Assembly (NCBI RefSeq): GCF_000153405.2
Contig: NC_020802.1
Coordinates: 2,561,883 to 2,625,882, forward strand
Source: Psychromonas sp. CNPT3
Lineage (GTDB): Bacteria; Pseudomonadota; Gammaproteobacteria; Enterobacterales; Psychromonadaceae
Direction of reading: 5' to 3'
DNA: 64,000 nucleotides
In this document: piece after piece, positions 19,359 to 28,554 of the stretch
How positions within the stretch are numbered: position 1 is the first letter of the stretch
Layout of the letters: every line of letters starts with the position of its first letter
Made by a program: the position numbers and the translations under genes
The notes under the pieces: generated by a model
Seen by the model: only the letters and a program-made list of their open reading frames with translations
Told to the model about the DNA's origin: nothing
Database searches by the model: none

Positions 19359-20624
19359 ATGCAAATTGTTATGGGCTTAGTCGGGATCCTATCCTTAATT
19401 TTAATTGCGGTGATATTTTCAAGTAACCGAAAAGCAATTAATTTAAGAACAGTGATCGGCGCTTTTGCAATTCAAGCAACTATTGCCGCGTTTGTTATTA
19501 TGACAGATTCAGGTGCTAGTTTCTTAGGTAGCATTTCAACAGGCGTACAAGCGGTTATCGATAGTGCTAACGCAGGGATCGGTTTTCTCTTTGGTGGTTT
19601 AGTTTCTGGAAAAATGTTTGAAGTATTTGGTGGTGGCGGTTTCGTCTTCGCATTTAGAGTACTACCTATCATTATCTTCTTCGCATCATTAATGTCTGTT
19701 CTTTACTACATTGGTGTTATGCAACTTGTTATCAAAATCTTTGGTGGCGCATTACAAAAAGCATTGGGTACAAGTCGTACTGAATCTATGTCAGCTGCAG
19801 CTAACGTATTCGTTGGACAAACAGAAGCGCCGCTTGTTGTTAAACCTTTCTTACGTACCATGACACGTTCTGAATTATTTGCAGTAATGGCCGGTGGCCT
19901 TGCATCAGTTGCAGGCGCAGTACTTGCAGGTTACGCATCTTTAGGTGTTAGTTTAGATTACCTTATCGCAGCATCATTTATGGCAGCCCCTGGTGGTCTA
20001 TTAATGGCTAAATTAATAGAGCCAGAAACAGAAACGCCACGTGACAGCATGGCGCAACTAACTGACGCAGATATTGCAGATGATGAAGAAGCAGCGCCAG
20101 TTAACGTTATTGATGCAGCAGCATCAGGTGCAGCAGCCGGTCTACAACTCGCAATGAACGTTGGCGCAATGTTAATTGCCTTTATCGCACTAATTGCATT
20201 GGTCAATACATTACTTGGCGGCATTGGCGGTATCTTCGGCGCAGAAGAACTGACACTACAACTTATCTTAGGTTACGTTTTTGCTCCAATCGCATTCTTA
20301 ATTGGTGTGCCTTGGTCTGAAGCACTACAAGCAGGTAGCTTACTAGGTCAAAAACTAGTCGTGAATGAATTTGTAGCTTATATCGATTTCGTAAGCTTTA
20401 AAGATACTTTATCTGCAAACACTCAAGTTATCATCACCGTTGCTCTTTGTGGTTTTGCTAACTTATCATCAATGGCAATTCTTCTTGGTGGACTAGGTGT
20501 TCTTGCACCATCACGTCGTCCTGAAATTGCTCGCATGGGTCTTAAAGCAGTATTAGCAGGTACTTTATCTAACTTTATGAGTGCTTGTTTAGTGGGTATT
20601 TTCTTCGCAATCAGCGTAGCTTAA
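19359..20624 (+). CDS. nupC: Concentrative nucleoside transporter (NupC/CNT family)
   Basis: Inner-membrane symporter importing nucleosides with H+ or Na+. The 421-residue protein is hydrophobic throughout and carries the CNT core VFVGQTEAPL and the GxLxAKxIEPE-type segment (GGLLMAKLIEPE), followed by NVGAMLIAF. GGAG sits well placed before the ATG. It is the first gene of the nucleoside region but ends at a strong hairpin, so much of its mRNA is probably separate from deoC. Which CNT subtype (NupC or NupX) it is cannot be settled by eye. Confidence 0.92.
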   Translation: MQIVMGLVGILSLILIAVIFSSNRKAINLRTVIGAFAIQATIAAFVIMTDSGASFLGSISTGVQAVIDSANAGIGFLFGGLVSGKMFEVFGGGGFVFAFRVLPIIIFFASLMSVLYYIGVMQLVIKIFGGALQKALGTSRTESMSAAANVFVGQTEAPLVVKPFLRTMTRSELFAVMAGGLASVAGAVLAGYASLGVSLDYLIAASFMAAPGGLLMAKLIEPETETPRDSMAQLTDADIADDEEAAPVNVIDAAASGAAAGLQLAMNVGAMLIAFIALIALVNTLLGGIGGIFGAEELTLQLILGYVFAPIAFLIGVPWSEALQAGSLLGQKLVVNEFVAYIDFVSFKDTLSANTQVIITVALCGFANLSSMAILLGGLGVLAPSRRPEIARMGLKAVLAGTLSNFMSACLVGIFFAISVA

Positions 20625-20633
20625 ATATCTCTA

Positions 20634-20667
20634 GTACCTACTGCGATAACGCAGTAGGTACCTTTTA
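20634..20667 (+). terminator. Strong hairpin terminator after nupC
   Basis: Twelve-base arms 20634-20645 and 20650-20661 pair perfectly around ATAA, followed by CTTTTA. It lies 10 bp after the nupC stop and should end or attenuate that transcript. Confidence 0.88.
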
Positions 20668-20691
20668 TAATAATAATAATAATAATAATAA
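20668..20691. repeat. Trinucleotide array, TAA x 8
   Basis: Eight perfect TAA units follow directly after the nupC terminator, about 110 bp before deoC. It is intergenic, so length change would not alter a reading frame. Confidence 0.95.
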
Positions 20692-20800
20692 CCATAACAA
20701 CTATTCAGCAGATACCTGTGCACCATTTAGTATTTAGAATACACAGCAATTGCTTAAAATTATAACGACCTGAGTAGCTTAATAACAAAGGATCAAAATA

Positions 20801-21574
20801 ATGACTGATTTAAAAATTGCCTCTAAGCAAGGTATCCAATTTATGGATTTAACCACATTAAATGAAGATGATACGGATCAAAAAGTGATCCAACTTTGTC
20901 ATAACGCGAAAACTGCAGCGGGTAATACTGCTGCCGTTTGTATTTATCCGCGTTTTATTCCCGTTGCTCGTAAAGCATTAAAAGAGCAAGGTACACCCGA
21001 AATTAAAATTGCAACTGTTACCAACTTCCCACACGGTAATGATGATTTAGAGATTGCACTTGCAGAAACACGCGCGGCCGTAGCATATGGCGCAGATGAA
21101 ATCGATGTTGTATTTCCTTACCGCGCATTAATGGCAGGTAACAGCGAAATTGGTAAAACAATGATCACGGCATGTCGTGAAATATGTGGTAGCGCAGTCA
21201 CCTTGAAAGTTATCATCGAATCTGGCGAATTAAAAACAGATGCATTGATCCAACAAGCGAGTGAAATTTGTATTAATGCTGGCGCTGACTTTATTAAGAC
21301 ATCAACGGGAAAAGTACCCGTGAATGCAACACTCGAAGCGACTAAAATCATGATCGAAGCGATTAAAGCCTCTAAGAAAAATGTTGGTTTTAAAGCGGCT
21401 GGCGGCGTAAAAGATGCACAAGCGGCTTACGATTACATGCAACTTGCACGCTCAATTATGGGTGACAACTGGGTAGATGCGACGCATTTCCGTTTTGGCG
21501 CATCAAGCTTACTGGTTGGCTTACTAAAAGAGCTAAATTTAACAGATAAAACAGTTGAGAAAGGAGCTTACTAA
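20801..21574 (+). CDS. deoC: Deoxyribose-phosphate aldolase
   Basis: Splits 2-deoxyribose 5-phosphate into acetaldehyde and glyceraldehyde 3-phosphate, the last step of deoxynucleoside catabolism. The 257-residue class I aldolase has the Schiff-base lysine in [11 protein letters not shown] and the second active-site lysine in [19 protein letters not shown] supplies the acidic strand. AAGGA precedes the ATG. Its TAA overlaps the deoB ATG by one base, implying translational coupling. Confidence 0.97.
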   Translation: MTDLKIASKQGIQFMDLTTLNEDDTDQKVIQLCHNAKTAAGNTAAVCIYPRFIPVARKALKEQGTPEIKIATVTNFPHGNDDLEIALAETRAAVAYGADEIDVVFPYRALMAGNSEIGKTMITACREICGSAVTLKVIIESGELKTDALIQQASEICINAGADFIKTSTGKVPVNATLEATKIMIEAIKASKKNVGFKAAGGVKDAQAAYDYMQLARSIMGDNWVDATHFRFGASSLLVGLLKELNLTDKTVEKGAY

Positions 21575-22821
21575 TGAAACGCAGTGTGATTTTATTACTT
21601 GATTCTTTTGGCGTTGGCGCAACCGCCGATGCTGATAAATTTGTCGGCTCTCTTAGCGACGGTAGCACTTTTGATGATGTTGGTTCAAATACACTGGCAC
21701 ATATCGCAGAATGTTGCGCTAAAGGTGAAGCAAACAAAGGCCGTAATGGCCCTCTATACATACCGAACATGAATAAATTGGGTCTTGGTCAAGCATGTTT
21801 TGAAAGCTCAGGCGAATATCCTGCGGGCCTTGATGCGAATGTTATTCCAGAGGCTGCTTTTGGTTATGCTAAAGAGCTATCAACTGCGAAAGATACGTCG
21901 AGTGGACATTGGGAAATAACGGGCGTACCCGTTTTATTTGATTGGGGCTATTTCACTAAAAAAGAAAATAGTTTTCCTCAATCTTTACTTGATGAATTAG
22001 TTAAACGTGCTGACTTACCCGGCTACTTAGGTAATTGTCATTCGTCTGGCACTATCATCTTAGACGACCTAGGTGAAGAGCATCTTAAAACAGGCAAACC
22101 TATTTTTTATACGTCTGCTGACAGTGTTTTCCAAATTGCGTGCCATGAAGAAAGCTTCGGTTTAGAGCGTCTTTACAAGTTATGTGAACTTGCCCGTGAA
22201 TTGGTAGATGAATACAATATCGGCCGTGTTATCGCGCGTCCTTTTAGTGGCACTAAAAAAGGTGAATTTGCACGCACACCAAATCGTCATGATTACTCAG
22301 TATTACCTCCTAGCCCTACTTTGCTCGATAAAATGAAAGCAAGTGGCGGTCATGTTATCAGTATCGGTAAAATTTCTGATATTTTTGCAACCCAAGGTAT
22401 TACGCAAGCTATCAAAGCAAACGGTATTGAAGCGTTATTTGATGCTAGTTTAGAAGCCCTTAAAACGGCTGACGATCAAACTATTATTTTCACTAACTTT
22501 GTGAATTTTGATGCAGACTTTGGTCATCGCCGTGATATTTCAGGCTATGCAGCTGCGCTTGAGTACTTTGATAAACGCTTACCTGAAATCATTGCACTTT
22601 TAGGCAAAGACGATCTTTTGATCTTGACCGCCGATCATGGATGCGATCCCACTTGGAAAGGCACCGATCATACGCGTGAACATATTCCTCTTATTTTTGT
22701 TGGTGATACAGTCAAAGCTGGATCTGTTGGCTTACGTGATACTTTTGCCGATATTGGTCAAACGATTGCTGCGCATCATCAGCTACCCGATTTAGAATAT
22801 GGAACATCTATTTTTAAATAA
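21574..22821 (+). CDS. deoB: Phosphopentomutase
   Basis: Interconverts (deoxy)ribose 1-phosphate and 5-phosphate, feeding DeoC. The 415-residue alkaline-phosphatase-superfamily protein has the N-terminal metal motif [10 protein letters not shown]. The phospho-acceptor threonine is probably in KDTSSGHWE, and the C-terminal metal cluster is TADHGCDP...[18 protein letters not shown] lies within the end of deoC as ribosome site. A 10-bp inverted repeat (22836-22858) follows the stop and may attenuate read-through to deoD. Confidence 0.97.
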   Translation: MKRSVILLLDSFGVGATADADKFVGSLSDGSTFDDVGSNTLAHIAECCAKGEANKGRNGPLYIPNMNKLGLGQACFESSGEYPAGLDANVIPEAAFGYAKELSTAKDTSSGHWEITGVPVLFDWGYFTKKENSFPQSLLDELVKRADLPGYLGNCHSSGTIILDDLGEEHLKTGKPIFYTSADSVFQIACHEESFGLERLYKLCELARELVDEYNIGRVIARPFSGTKKGEFARTPNRHDYSVLPPSPTLLDKMKASGGHVISIGKISDIFATQGITQAIKANGIEALFDASLEALKTADDQTIIFTNFVNFDADFGHRRDISGYAAALEYFDKRLPEIIALLGKDDLLILTADHGCDPTWKGTDHTREHIPLIFVGDTVKAGSVGLRDTFADIGQTIAAHHQLPDLEYGTSIFK

Positions 22822-22835
22822 TTAACATCGTCTTG

Positions 22836-22858
22836 ATTTATGCTTTAAAAGCATAAAT
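22836..22858 (+). terminator. Possible attenuator hairpin between deoB and deoD
   Basis: Perfect arms ATTTATGCTT and AAGCATAAAT flank TAA. Only TTGG follows, with no T run, so this is more likely an mRNA-stability or attenuation element than a full terminator. Confidence 0.5.
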
Positions 22859-22920
22859 TTGGACATCAAACAATTAAATACGCTCTACTAAGTTGCGTAT
22901 TTTTAAAGGAGTATTACATC

Positions 22921-23628
22921 ATGGCAACACCTCATATTAATGCAGTCGATGGCGCTTTCGCAGAAACAGTTTTAATGCCTGGCGATCCTCTTCGCGCAAA
23001 ATATATTGCAGAAAACTTTTTAGATGATGCAGTTGAAGTAACAAATGTACGTAACATGTTAGGTTTCACTGGAACTTACAAAGGCAAACGCGTATCAGTT
23101 ATGGGTAGTGGCATGGGTATTCCATCTTGCTCTATTTATGCAACAGAATTAATCCGTGAATATGGCGTTAAAAATATTATTCGTGTGGGTAGCTGTGGCG
23201 CAATTAGTCTTGATGTAAAAGTACGTGACGTTATCATCGGTATGGGCGCATCAACTGACTCTAAAGCAAACCGCATTCGTTTTGCTGGACATGACTTTGC
23301 AGCTATCGCAAGTTATGAGTTACTTGAAAAATCTGTCGCTTCTGCAAAAGCACTCAATATTAAAGTACGTGTTGGTAATATCTTCTCTGCAGATACTTTT
23401 TATACGCCTGAGCCTGCTGTTTTTGACACACTAGAAAAATACAACATTCTAGGTGTGGAAATGGAAGCTGCTGGCCTATACGGCGTTGCAGCTGAAGAAG
23501 GTGCGAATGCACTTTGTATTTTAACTGTCTCTGATCATATTCGCACGGGTGAAAAACTAAGCTCAGATGAACGTCAAACTAGCTTTAATGAAATGTTGAT
23601 CATTGCATTAGACGCTGCCATTGCTTAA
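22921..23628 (+). CDS. deoD: Purine nucleoside phosphorylase, DeoD type
   Basis: Phosphorolysis of purine (deoxy)nucleosides to base plus (deoxy)ribose 1-phosphate. The 235-residue length and motifs ([11 protein letters not shown] for phosphate, [18 protein letters not shown] for the ribose, VSDH catalytic Asp) mark the hexameric high-molecular-mass bacterial type. AAAGGAG precedes the ATG at good spacing. It sits after deoCB and before the nucleoside porin gene. Confidence 0.97.
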   Translation: MATPHINAVDGAFAETVLMPGDPLRAKYIAENFLDDAVEVTNVRNMLGFTGTYKGKRVSVMGSGMGIPSCSIYATELIREYGVKNIIRVGSCGAISLDVKVRDVIIGMGASTDSKANRIRFAGHDFAAIASYELLEKSVASAKALNIKVRVGNIFSADTFYTPEPAVFDTLEKYNILGVEMEAAGLYGVAAEEGANALCILTVSDHIRTGEKLSSDERQTSFNEMLIIALDAAIA

Positions 23629-23636
23629 AAAATCTA

Positions 23637-23674
23637 AAAAAATGACCTCTACTATTATAAGTTAAGGTCATTTC
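23637..23674 (+). terminator. Possible terminator after deoD
   Basis: AATGACCT (23641-23648) pairs with AGGTCATT (23665-23672) over a 16-nt loop. A T-rich stretch follows some bases later. The structure is weak, so partial read-through into the porin gene is plausible. Confidence 0.5.
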
Positions 23675-23714
23675 ATACCTTTACTCTTTTTTTACGACCA
23701 CCAAGGAAGATACA

Positions 23715-24551
23715 ATGAAAAAGTCAATTGTAGCACTAAGTGTGCTTGCTCTAACCTCAGCTTCAGCTTTCGCTGCCGATTACAGTGATGGCGATATCCA
23801 CAAAAATGATTACAAATGGATGCAGTTTAATTATATGTATTCTATTGATGAGCTGCCACACGGTAAAGATGCAGAAAATAATGCACATGATTATTTAGAA
23901 ATGGAATTTGGTGGGCGTTCTGGGGTTTTTGATCTTTATGGTTATGTTGATGTGTTCAACTTAGCAACAAAAGACGATACTGATAAAGATTCAGACGCTT
24001 CAAAAATGTTCATGAAATTTGCACCACGTATCTCTCTTGATGCATTAACAGGTCAAGATTTATCATTAGGTCCGATTCAAGAAGTGTACATCGCGACCTT
24101 ATTTAACTGGGGTGGTGGTTCACGTAACGCTCTAGGCGGTAGTGGTGATGTTAACAACAGTTTCTGGGGACTAGGCTCTGATGTAATGGTGCCTTGGCTT
24201 GGTAAAATCGGTCTTAATGTTTATGGTCTATACGATCTTAATAAAAAAGATTGGAATGGTTACCAAGTGTCTACCAACTGGTTTAAACCTTTTTACTTCT
24301 TTGAAAATGGCTCATTCATTTCATACCAAGGTTATATCGATTACCAATTTGGCATGAAAGATGAGTACTCAAGTGTAAGTGAAGGTGGCGTTATGTTTAA
24401 TGGTATCTACTGGCACTCTGATCAATTTGCTGTCGGTTATGGCTTAAAAGCATACACCAACGTATACGGCATTGAAGACGGTAAAGATTGGGGCGGAAGC
24501 GCAGAATCTACTGGCCTAAGCCATTATGTTTCAGTAACTTACAAGTTCTAA
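23715..24551 (+). CDS. tsx: Tsx/OmpK-type nucleoside-specific outer-membrane channel
   Basis: Outer-membrane beta-barrel thought to admit nucleosides, placed within the nucleoside-use genes. The 278-residue precursor has a clear signal peptide (about residues 1-20, cut after SAFA). The mature start includes YKWMQFNYMY, and the sequence shows alternating aromatic strands, EFGGRSGVFDLYGYVD and a terminal aromatic residue in YVSVTYKF, as barrels need for assembly. OmpK in vibrios is the same family. AAGGAAG precedes the ATG. A terminator follows at 24564. Confidence 0.92.
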   Translation: MKKSIVALSVLALTSASAFAADYSDGDIHKNDYKWMQFNYMYSIDELPHGKDAENNAHDYLEMEFGGRSGVFDLYGYVDVFNLATKDDTDKDSDASKMFMKFAPRISLDALTGQDLSLGPIQEVYIATLFNWGGGSRNALGGSGDVNNSFWGLGSDVMVPWLGKIGLNVYGLYDLNKKDWNGYQVSTNWFKPFYFFENGSFISYQGYIDYQFGMKDEYSSVSEGGVMFNGIYWHSDQFAVGYGLKAYTNVYGIEDGKDWGGSAESTGLSHYVSVTYKF

Positions 24552-24563
24552 ATATAAAAAATT

Positions 24564-24594
24564 AAAATAGCCCAGTTTTCTGGGCTATTTATTA
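24564..24594 (+). terminator. Terminator after the Tsx-like gene
   Basis: AATAGCCCAG (24566-24575) and CTGGGCTATT (24580-24589) form a perfect 10-bp stem around TTTT, followed by TATTATT. It divides the nucleoside region, so deoA should have its own promoter in 24595-24739. Confidence 0.88.
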
Positions 24595-24739
24595 TTAACA
24601 ACAATGTTCCCCTTTCCAGCCCTCTTTATCAATGAGTCATTGACTGTTTTCCTACGATTTTTAGCAATTCTTATCCCACAAAATTGCACGCGAGACAAAC
24701 AACTGTTTGCCAATATCAATAAAAAAATGGAGTTAAACA

Positions 24740-26077
24740 ATGATATTACTACCTCAAGAAATCATTCGCAGTAAACGTGATGGAAAAACCTTAAGCAAAC
24801 AAGAAATAGACTATTTTATTCAAGGCGTCACCAATAACAGCGTCACAGAAAGTCAAATTGCAGCCTTTGCGATGGCCGTATATTTCCAAGATATGACCAT
24901 GGACGAACGTGTTCTATTAGTCTCTGCGATGCGCGACTCGGGTATGACCATAGATTGGACAAATTTACATTTAGATGGACCGGTTGTTGATAAACATTCA
25001 ACGGGCGGTGTGGGTGATGTTACCTCGTTAATGCTTGGTCCTATGATTGCAGCCTGTGGCGGTTATGTACCGATGATATCAGGTCGAGGTTTAGGTCATA
25101 CAGGCGGCACTTTAGATAAGCTAGATGCTATCCCGGGTTATCAAACTACCCCTGAAAGTACCGACCAATTTCTTAAAATTGTAAAAGAAGTGGGTGTGGC
25201 TATTATTGCGCAAACCGGCGACTTAGCACCAGCAGACAAGCGTATTTATGCAACACGTGATATTACGGCAACGGTTGAGTCTATTCCCTTGATCACCGCA
25301 TCTATTTTATCAAAAAAATTAGCATCTGGCCTTGAGTCACTGGTTATGGATGTAAAAGCGGGCAGTGGCGCATTTATGCCTACCTTTGAAAAATCAGAAG
25401 AATTAGCGAAAAGCATTGTGGCAACGGCCAATGGTGCGGGTTGTAAAACCACCGCATTAATTACCAATATGAATCAAGTACTCGCAAGCTCTGCAGGTAA
25501 TGCGCTTGAAGTACGCGAAGCGGTACAATTTTTAACGGGTGAATACGTAAACCCTCGTTTACATGAAGTCACCATGGCGCTGTGCTCTGAAATGTTACAA
25601 CTCAGTGGCCTTGCGACAGACGTTGACGATGCACAGAAAAAACTACAAGCGGTACTCGATAATGGTAAAGCGGCTGAAGTCTTTGGTAAAATGGTCAGCG
25701 CATTAGGCGGACCGACTGATTTTGTTGAAAATTACGATACTTACTTACAAAAATCAGCCATTATTCGCCCTGTTTATGCATTACAAAGTGGCTTTGTACA
25801 AAGCATGGATACCCGCGCTATCGGTATGGCGGTTGTGAGTATGGGCGGTGGTCGCATGAAGTCATCTGACAGTATTGATTATGCCGTTGGTTTTAACCAA
25901 TTTATCTCGTTAGGTGATGAGGTTACAAAAGACAAACCATTAGCGATGATCCACGTACAAAATGAAGCACAGTTTAGTGATGCAGAGCGCGCAATACAAC
26001 ACGCTATAATGTGTGGTGATAAAAAACTACCGACAGAAACACAAGTCTATTCGCGCATCCGCTTAGACGATATATAA
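24740..26077 (+). CDS. deoA: Thymidine phosphorylase
   Basis: Phosphorolysis of thymidine and deoxyuridine to base plus deoxyribose 1-phosphate. The 445-residue protein has the N-terminal helical domain, the phosphate loop [32 protein letters not shown] (the classic signature) and the [13 protein letters not shown] block. GGAG precedes the ATG. It leads a likely deoA, membrane protein, cdd unit with gaps of 33 and 9 bp. Unlike E. coli, it is separated from deoCB by deoD and the porin gene. Confidence 0.97.
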   Translation: MILLPQEIIRSKRDGKTLSKQEIDYFIQGVTNNSVTESQIAAFAMAVYFQDMTMDERVLLVSAMRDSGMTIDWTNLHLDGPVVDKHSTGGVGDVTSLMLGPMIAACGGYVPMISGRGLGHTGGTLDKLDAIPGYQTTPESTDQFLKIVKEVGVAIIAQTGDLAPADKRIYATRDITATVESIPLITASILSKKLASGLESLVMDVKAGSGAFMPTFEKSEELAKSIVATANGAGCKTTALITNMNQVLASSAGNALEVREAVQFLTGEYVNPRLHEVTMALCSEMLQLSGLATDVDDAQKKLQAVLDNGKAAEVFGKMVSALGGPTDFVENYDTYLQKSAIIRPVYALQSGFVQSMDTRAIGMAVVSMGGGRMKSSDSIDYAVGFNQFISLGDEVTKDKPLAMIHVQNEAQFSDAERAIQHAIMCGDKKLPTETQVYSRIRLDDI

Positions 26078-26110
26078 TCAATAGTATTATAACGTCTACA
26101 AAGGATTATT

Positions 26111-26734
26111 ATGGACTTTGATTGGGTTGAATGGTTTGGATATCTTGCGTCGCTGGTTGTCTTAGTATCACTGACAATGAGCTCTATTGTAAAATTAAGA
26201 GTGATCAACTTTATTGGTTGTTTGCTTTTCGCAAGTTTTGCCTACTTTATAAATTCATGGCCGACTATCGTCATGAATTTAAGTATTGCATGCATCAATA
26301 TCTATTATTTGTATCATATTTACCACACAGAAGAGAACTTTAAGATATTAAGTGCCAACAAGGACTCTGAATATTTTCAGCATTTTTTAAGTGTGAATGA
26401 AGATGATATTGCATTGCAAATTACAAAAGAGAAACTACACCAAGCCGATACTGCGTTGTATCTATTGCGCGATGATAATATCGTCGGTATTTTAGTGGGA
26501 AATTGTGATCATCAAGGTACATTTACCATTGAGCTTGATTACGTAACCTCACGCTACCGTGATTTTAAATTAGGATCGTATTATTACAATGACAACCCAG
26601 AGCTCCTAAAAAGCAAAGGATTTAAAGAACTCAAAGCTTATGCACATAATAATGAGCACGCTTTTTATCTTAAAAAAGTAGGCTTTAGCAAACACCAAGA
26701 CAAACAGTCTACTTTTTATACTAAAACATTATAA
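26111..26734 (+). CDS. Membrane protein with YgjV-like N terminus and GNAT-like C terminus
   Basis: A 207-residue protein. The first ~80 residues hold three hydrophobic segments (WFGYLASLVVLVSL, INFIGCLLFASFAYF, TIVMNLSIACINIYY) resembling YgjV-type inner-membrane proteins. The rest is soluble and reads like the late part of a GNAT acetyltransferase fold: DDNIVGILVG, IELDYVTSRYRDFKLGSYYY, a FKELKAYA strand, then NNEHAFYLKKVGF. The acetyl-CoA loop is not convincing, so activity is uncertain. It lies 33 bp after deoA and 9 bp before cdd, so a link to nucleoside use is an inference from position. Confidence 0.7.
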   Translation: MDFDWVEWFGYLASLVVLVSLTMSSIVKLRVINFIGCLLFASFAYFINSWPTIVMNLSIACINIYYLYHIYHTEENFKILSANKDSEYFQHFLSVNEDDIALQITKEKLHQADTALYLLRDDNIVGILVGNCDHQGTFTIELDYVTSRYRDFKLGSYYYNDNPELLKSKGFKELKAYAHNNEHAFYLKKVGFSKHQDKQSTFYTKTL

Positions 26735-26743
26735 GGTTTAACC

Positions 26744-27145
26744 ATGAACTATTTTAACGAACTAAAAACACTGCTTGATTGCTCTTCTGCCCCTTATTCA
26801 GGATTTAATGTGGCATCTATTGTTGTCACGGTTGATGGAAAAGTCTACAAAGGCGTAAATGTTGAATCAGCAGCTTACCCTACAACCAATTGTGCTGAGC
26901 GTAATGCGCTACAAACTGCCATTACCGAAGGTACTAAATTAGGCGAAATAAAAGAAGTACATATCCTTGCGCGTAATGCACAAAAAACATTAGTACAAGC
27001 GTATCCTTGTGGCTCTTGTCGCCAAGTAATTGCTGAACTATCCGCTAATGATGCCATGGTATTTTGTTATGCTTCAGCAACAGAAATTGCAGAGCACAGC
27101 ATTGCGGAACTACTCCCACATGCCTTTTTAGGTGCAGATTTGTAA
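26744..27145 (+). CDS. cdd: Cytidine deaminase, short tetrameric type
   Basis: Zinc enzyme deaminating (deoxy)cytidine to (deoxy)uridine, feeding uridine phosphorylase. The 133-residue length is that of the Bacillus/human-type tetrameric enzyme, not the ~294-residue dimeric E. coli enzyme. The catalytic motif CAERNAL supplies the zinc Cys and the proton-shuttling Glu, and PCGSCRQ gives the other two Cys ligands. NVESAAYP binds the nucleoside. AAGG precedes the ATG. Confidence 0.95.
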   Translation: MNYFNELKTLLDCSSAPYSGFNVASIVVTVDGKVYKGVNVESAAYPTTNCAERNALQTAITEGTKLGEIKEVHILARNAQKTLVQAYPCGSCRQVIAELSANDAMVFCYASATEIAEHSIAELLPHAFLGADL

Positions 27146-27168
27146 TCAACACCGATAGAAAAGATAAA

Positions 27169-27200
27169 ACAGATACTGATCTAAAAATCGGTATCTGCTT
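27169..27200 (+). terminator. Possible terminator hairpin after cdd
   Basis: CAGATACTGAT (27170-27180) pairs with ATCGGTATCTG (27187-27197) with one wobble. Downstream is pyrimidine-rich (CTTCTCCCCTTCG) but lacks a T run, so intrinsic termination is uncertain. Confidence 0.5.
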
Positions 27201-27535
27201 CTCCCCTTCGTTCTACCTTTCAAAAAACACTAATGAAAAAATCCAAATAATATTTAACTGACCTATTTATCAACCACATATTTTGTTATACCAAGTAGAT
27301 ATTTTTAAAATAATCTCTTTGCGCTCGATCTAGATCTCATTTTAAGAGTTGAACTGCCCATAAACTGGTTGCACTGAGTCATTACTATGTATTTCCAATT
27401 TTAATAAATGTTAATAATAAAAACAATATTTAACATACCAATACAGCTAAAATAGACTCTCAATAACGAATTATTAGCATTACCCCGTTACTCTTTTTGT
27501 AACGAGTAATATATTTTTATTATAAGGAACACAAC
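27201..27535. other. Intergenic region upstream of udp
   Basis: About 335 bp, AT-rich. It should contain the udp promoter. AAGGA lies before the udp ATG. I see no convincing CRP or CytR site and no gene. Confidence 0.4.
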
Positions 27536-28294
27536 ATGTCAGACGTATTTCATTTAGGTTTAACCAAAAAAATGTTAGATGGTGCAAATTTAGCGATCGT
27601 CCCAGGCGATCCTGAGCGCGTTAAAAAAATTGCAGAGTTAATGGATAATGCCACGTTCCTTGCAAGTCACCGCGAATATACCAGCTACCTTGCTTATATT
27701 GATGGTAAAGCCATTGTAATTTGCTCAACAGGTATCGGTGGTCCATCAACTTCTATCGCCATTGAAGAGTTAGCACAGCTCGGTGTGCGTACATTCTTAC
27801 GTGTCGGCACTACTGGCGCTATCCAAGAACATGTGAATGTAGGTGATATCATTGTCACTCAAGCATCTGTTCGCCTTGATGGTGCAAGCTTACACTTTGC
27901 ACCAATGGAATATCCAGCGGTTGCAGATTTTGAATGTACGACAGCGGTTGTTGCAGCTTGTCGTGATGCAGGCATTGAGCCTCATATTGGTATTACAGCA
28001 TCATCTGACACGTTCTACCCTGGCCAAGAGCGCTACGATACCGTATCAGGTCGTATTACACGTCGTTTTAAAGGTTCAATGCAAGAATGGCAAGATCTTG
28101 GCGTACTGAACTATGAAATGGAGTCATCAACGCTATTTACTATGTGTGCATCACAAGGTTGGCGCGCAGCATGTGTTGCTGGTGTTATTGTTAACCGTAC
28201 ACAACAAGAGATCCCAAGTGTCGAAAGCATGAAAAAAACAGAAGTAGATGCGATTTCAATCGTTGTTGCGGCTGCAAAAAAACTCAGCGTTTAA
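27536..28294 (+). CDS. udp: Uridine phosphorylase
   Basis: Phosphorolysis of uridine to uracil and ribose 1-phosphate. The 252-residue protein matches the E. coli Udp length and motifs: [12 protein letters not shown] at the N terminus, [20 protein letters not shown], and [11 protein letters not shown] for ribose binding. It completes the nucleoside set by taking uridine made by the upstream cytidine deaminase. It has its own leader and terminator. Confidence 0.97.
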   Translation: MSDVFHLGLTKKMLDGANLAIVPGDPERVKKIAELMDNATFLASHREYTSYLAYIDGKAIVICSTGIGGPSTSIAIEELAQLGVRTFLRVGTTGAIQEHVNVGDIIVTQASVRLDGASLHFAPMEYPAVADFECTTAVVAACRDAGIEPHIGITASSDTFYPGQERYDTVSGRITRRFKGSMQEWQDLGVLNYEMESSTLFTMCASQGWRAACVAGVIVNRTQQEIPSVESMKKTEVDAISIVVAAAKKLSV

Positions 28295-28314
28295 ACCTCT
28301 GATCTAAATAATCT

Positions 28315-28345
28315 AAAACGTAAAGCGCTGATGCTTTACGTTTTA
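28315..28345 (+). terminator. Terminator after udp
   Basis: AAAACGTAAAGC (28315-28326) pairs perfectly with GCTTTACGTTTT (28333-28344) around a 6-nt loop, ending in a T run. Confidence 0.9.
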
Positions 28346-28554
28346 TTGCTTTATTGCTTTATTTAATCTATTTTACCGACTCACATCTTTACACATAACA
28401 TCCCTTCCTCATCCCTTAGCGATAACTATTACATTTATATTGAAAAGACATTCGTCTTGAGTACAATACTTTAATGGGTTTTGCCACTACATCTAATACA
28501 TGTATCTCTTACAACCCCATATAAATGGACTTTTTATTTTAAAAGGGAATATAT

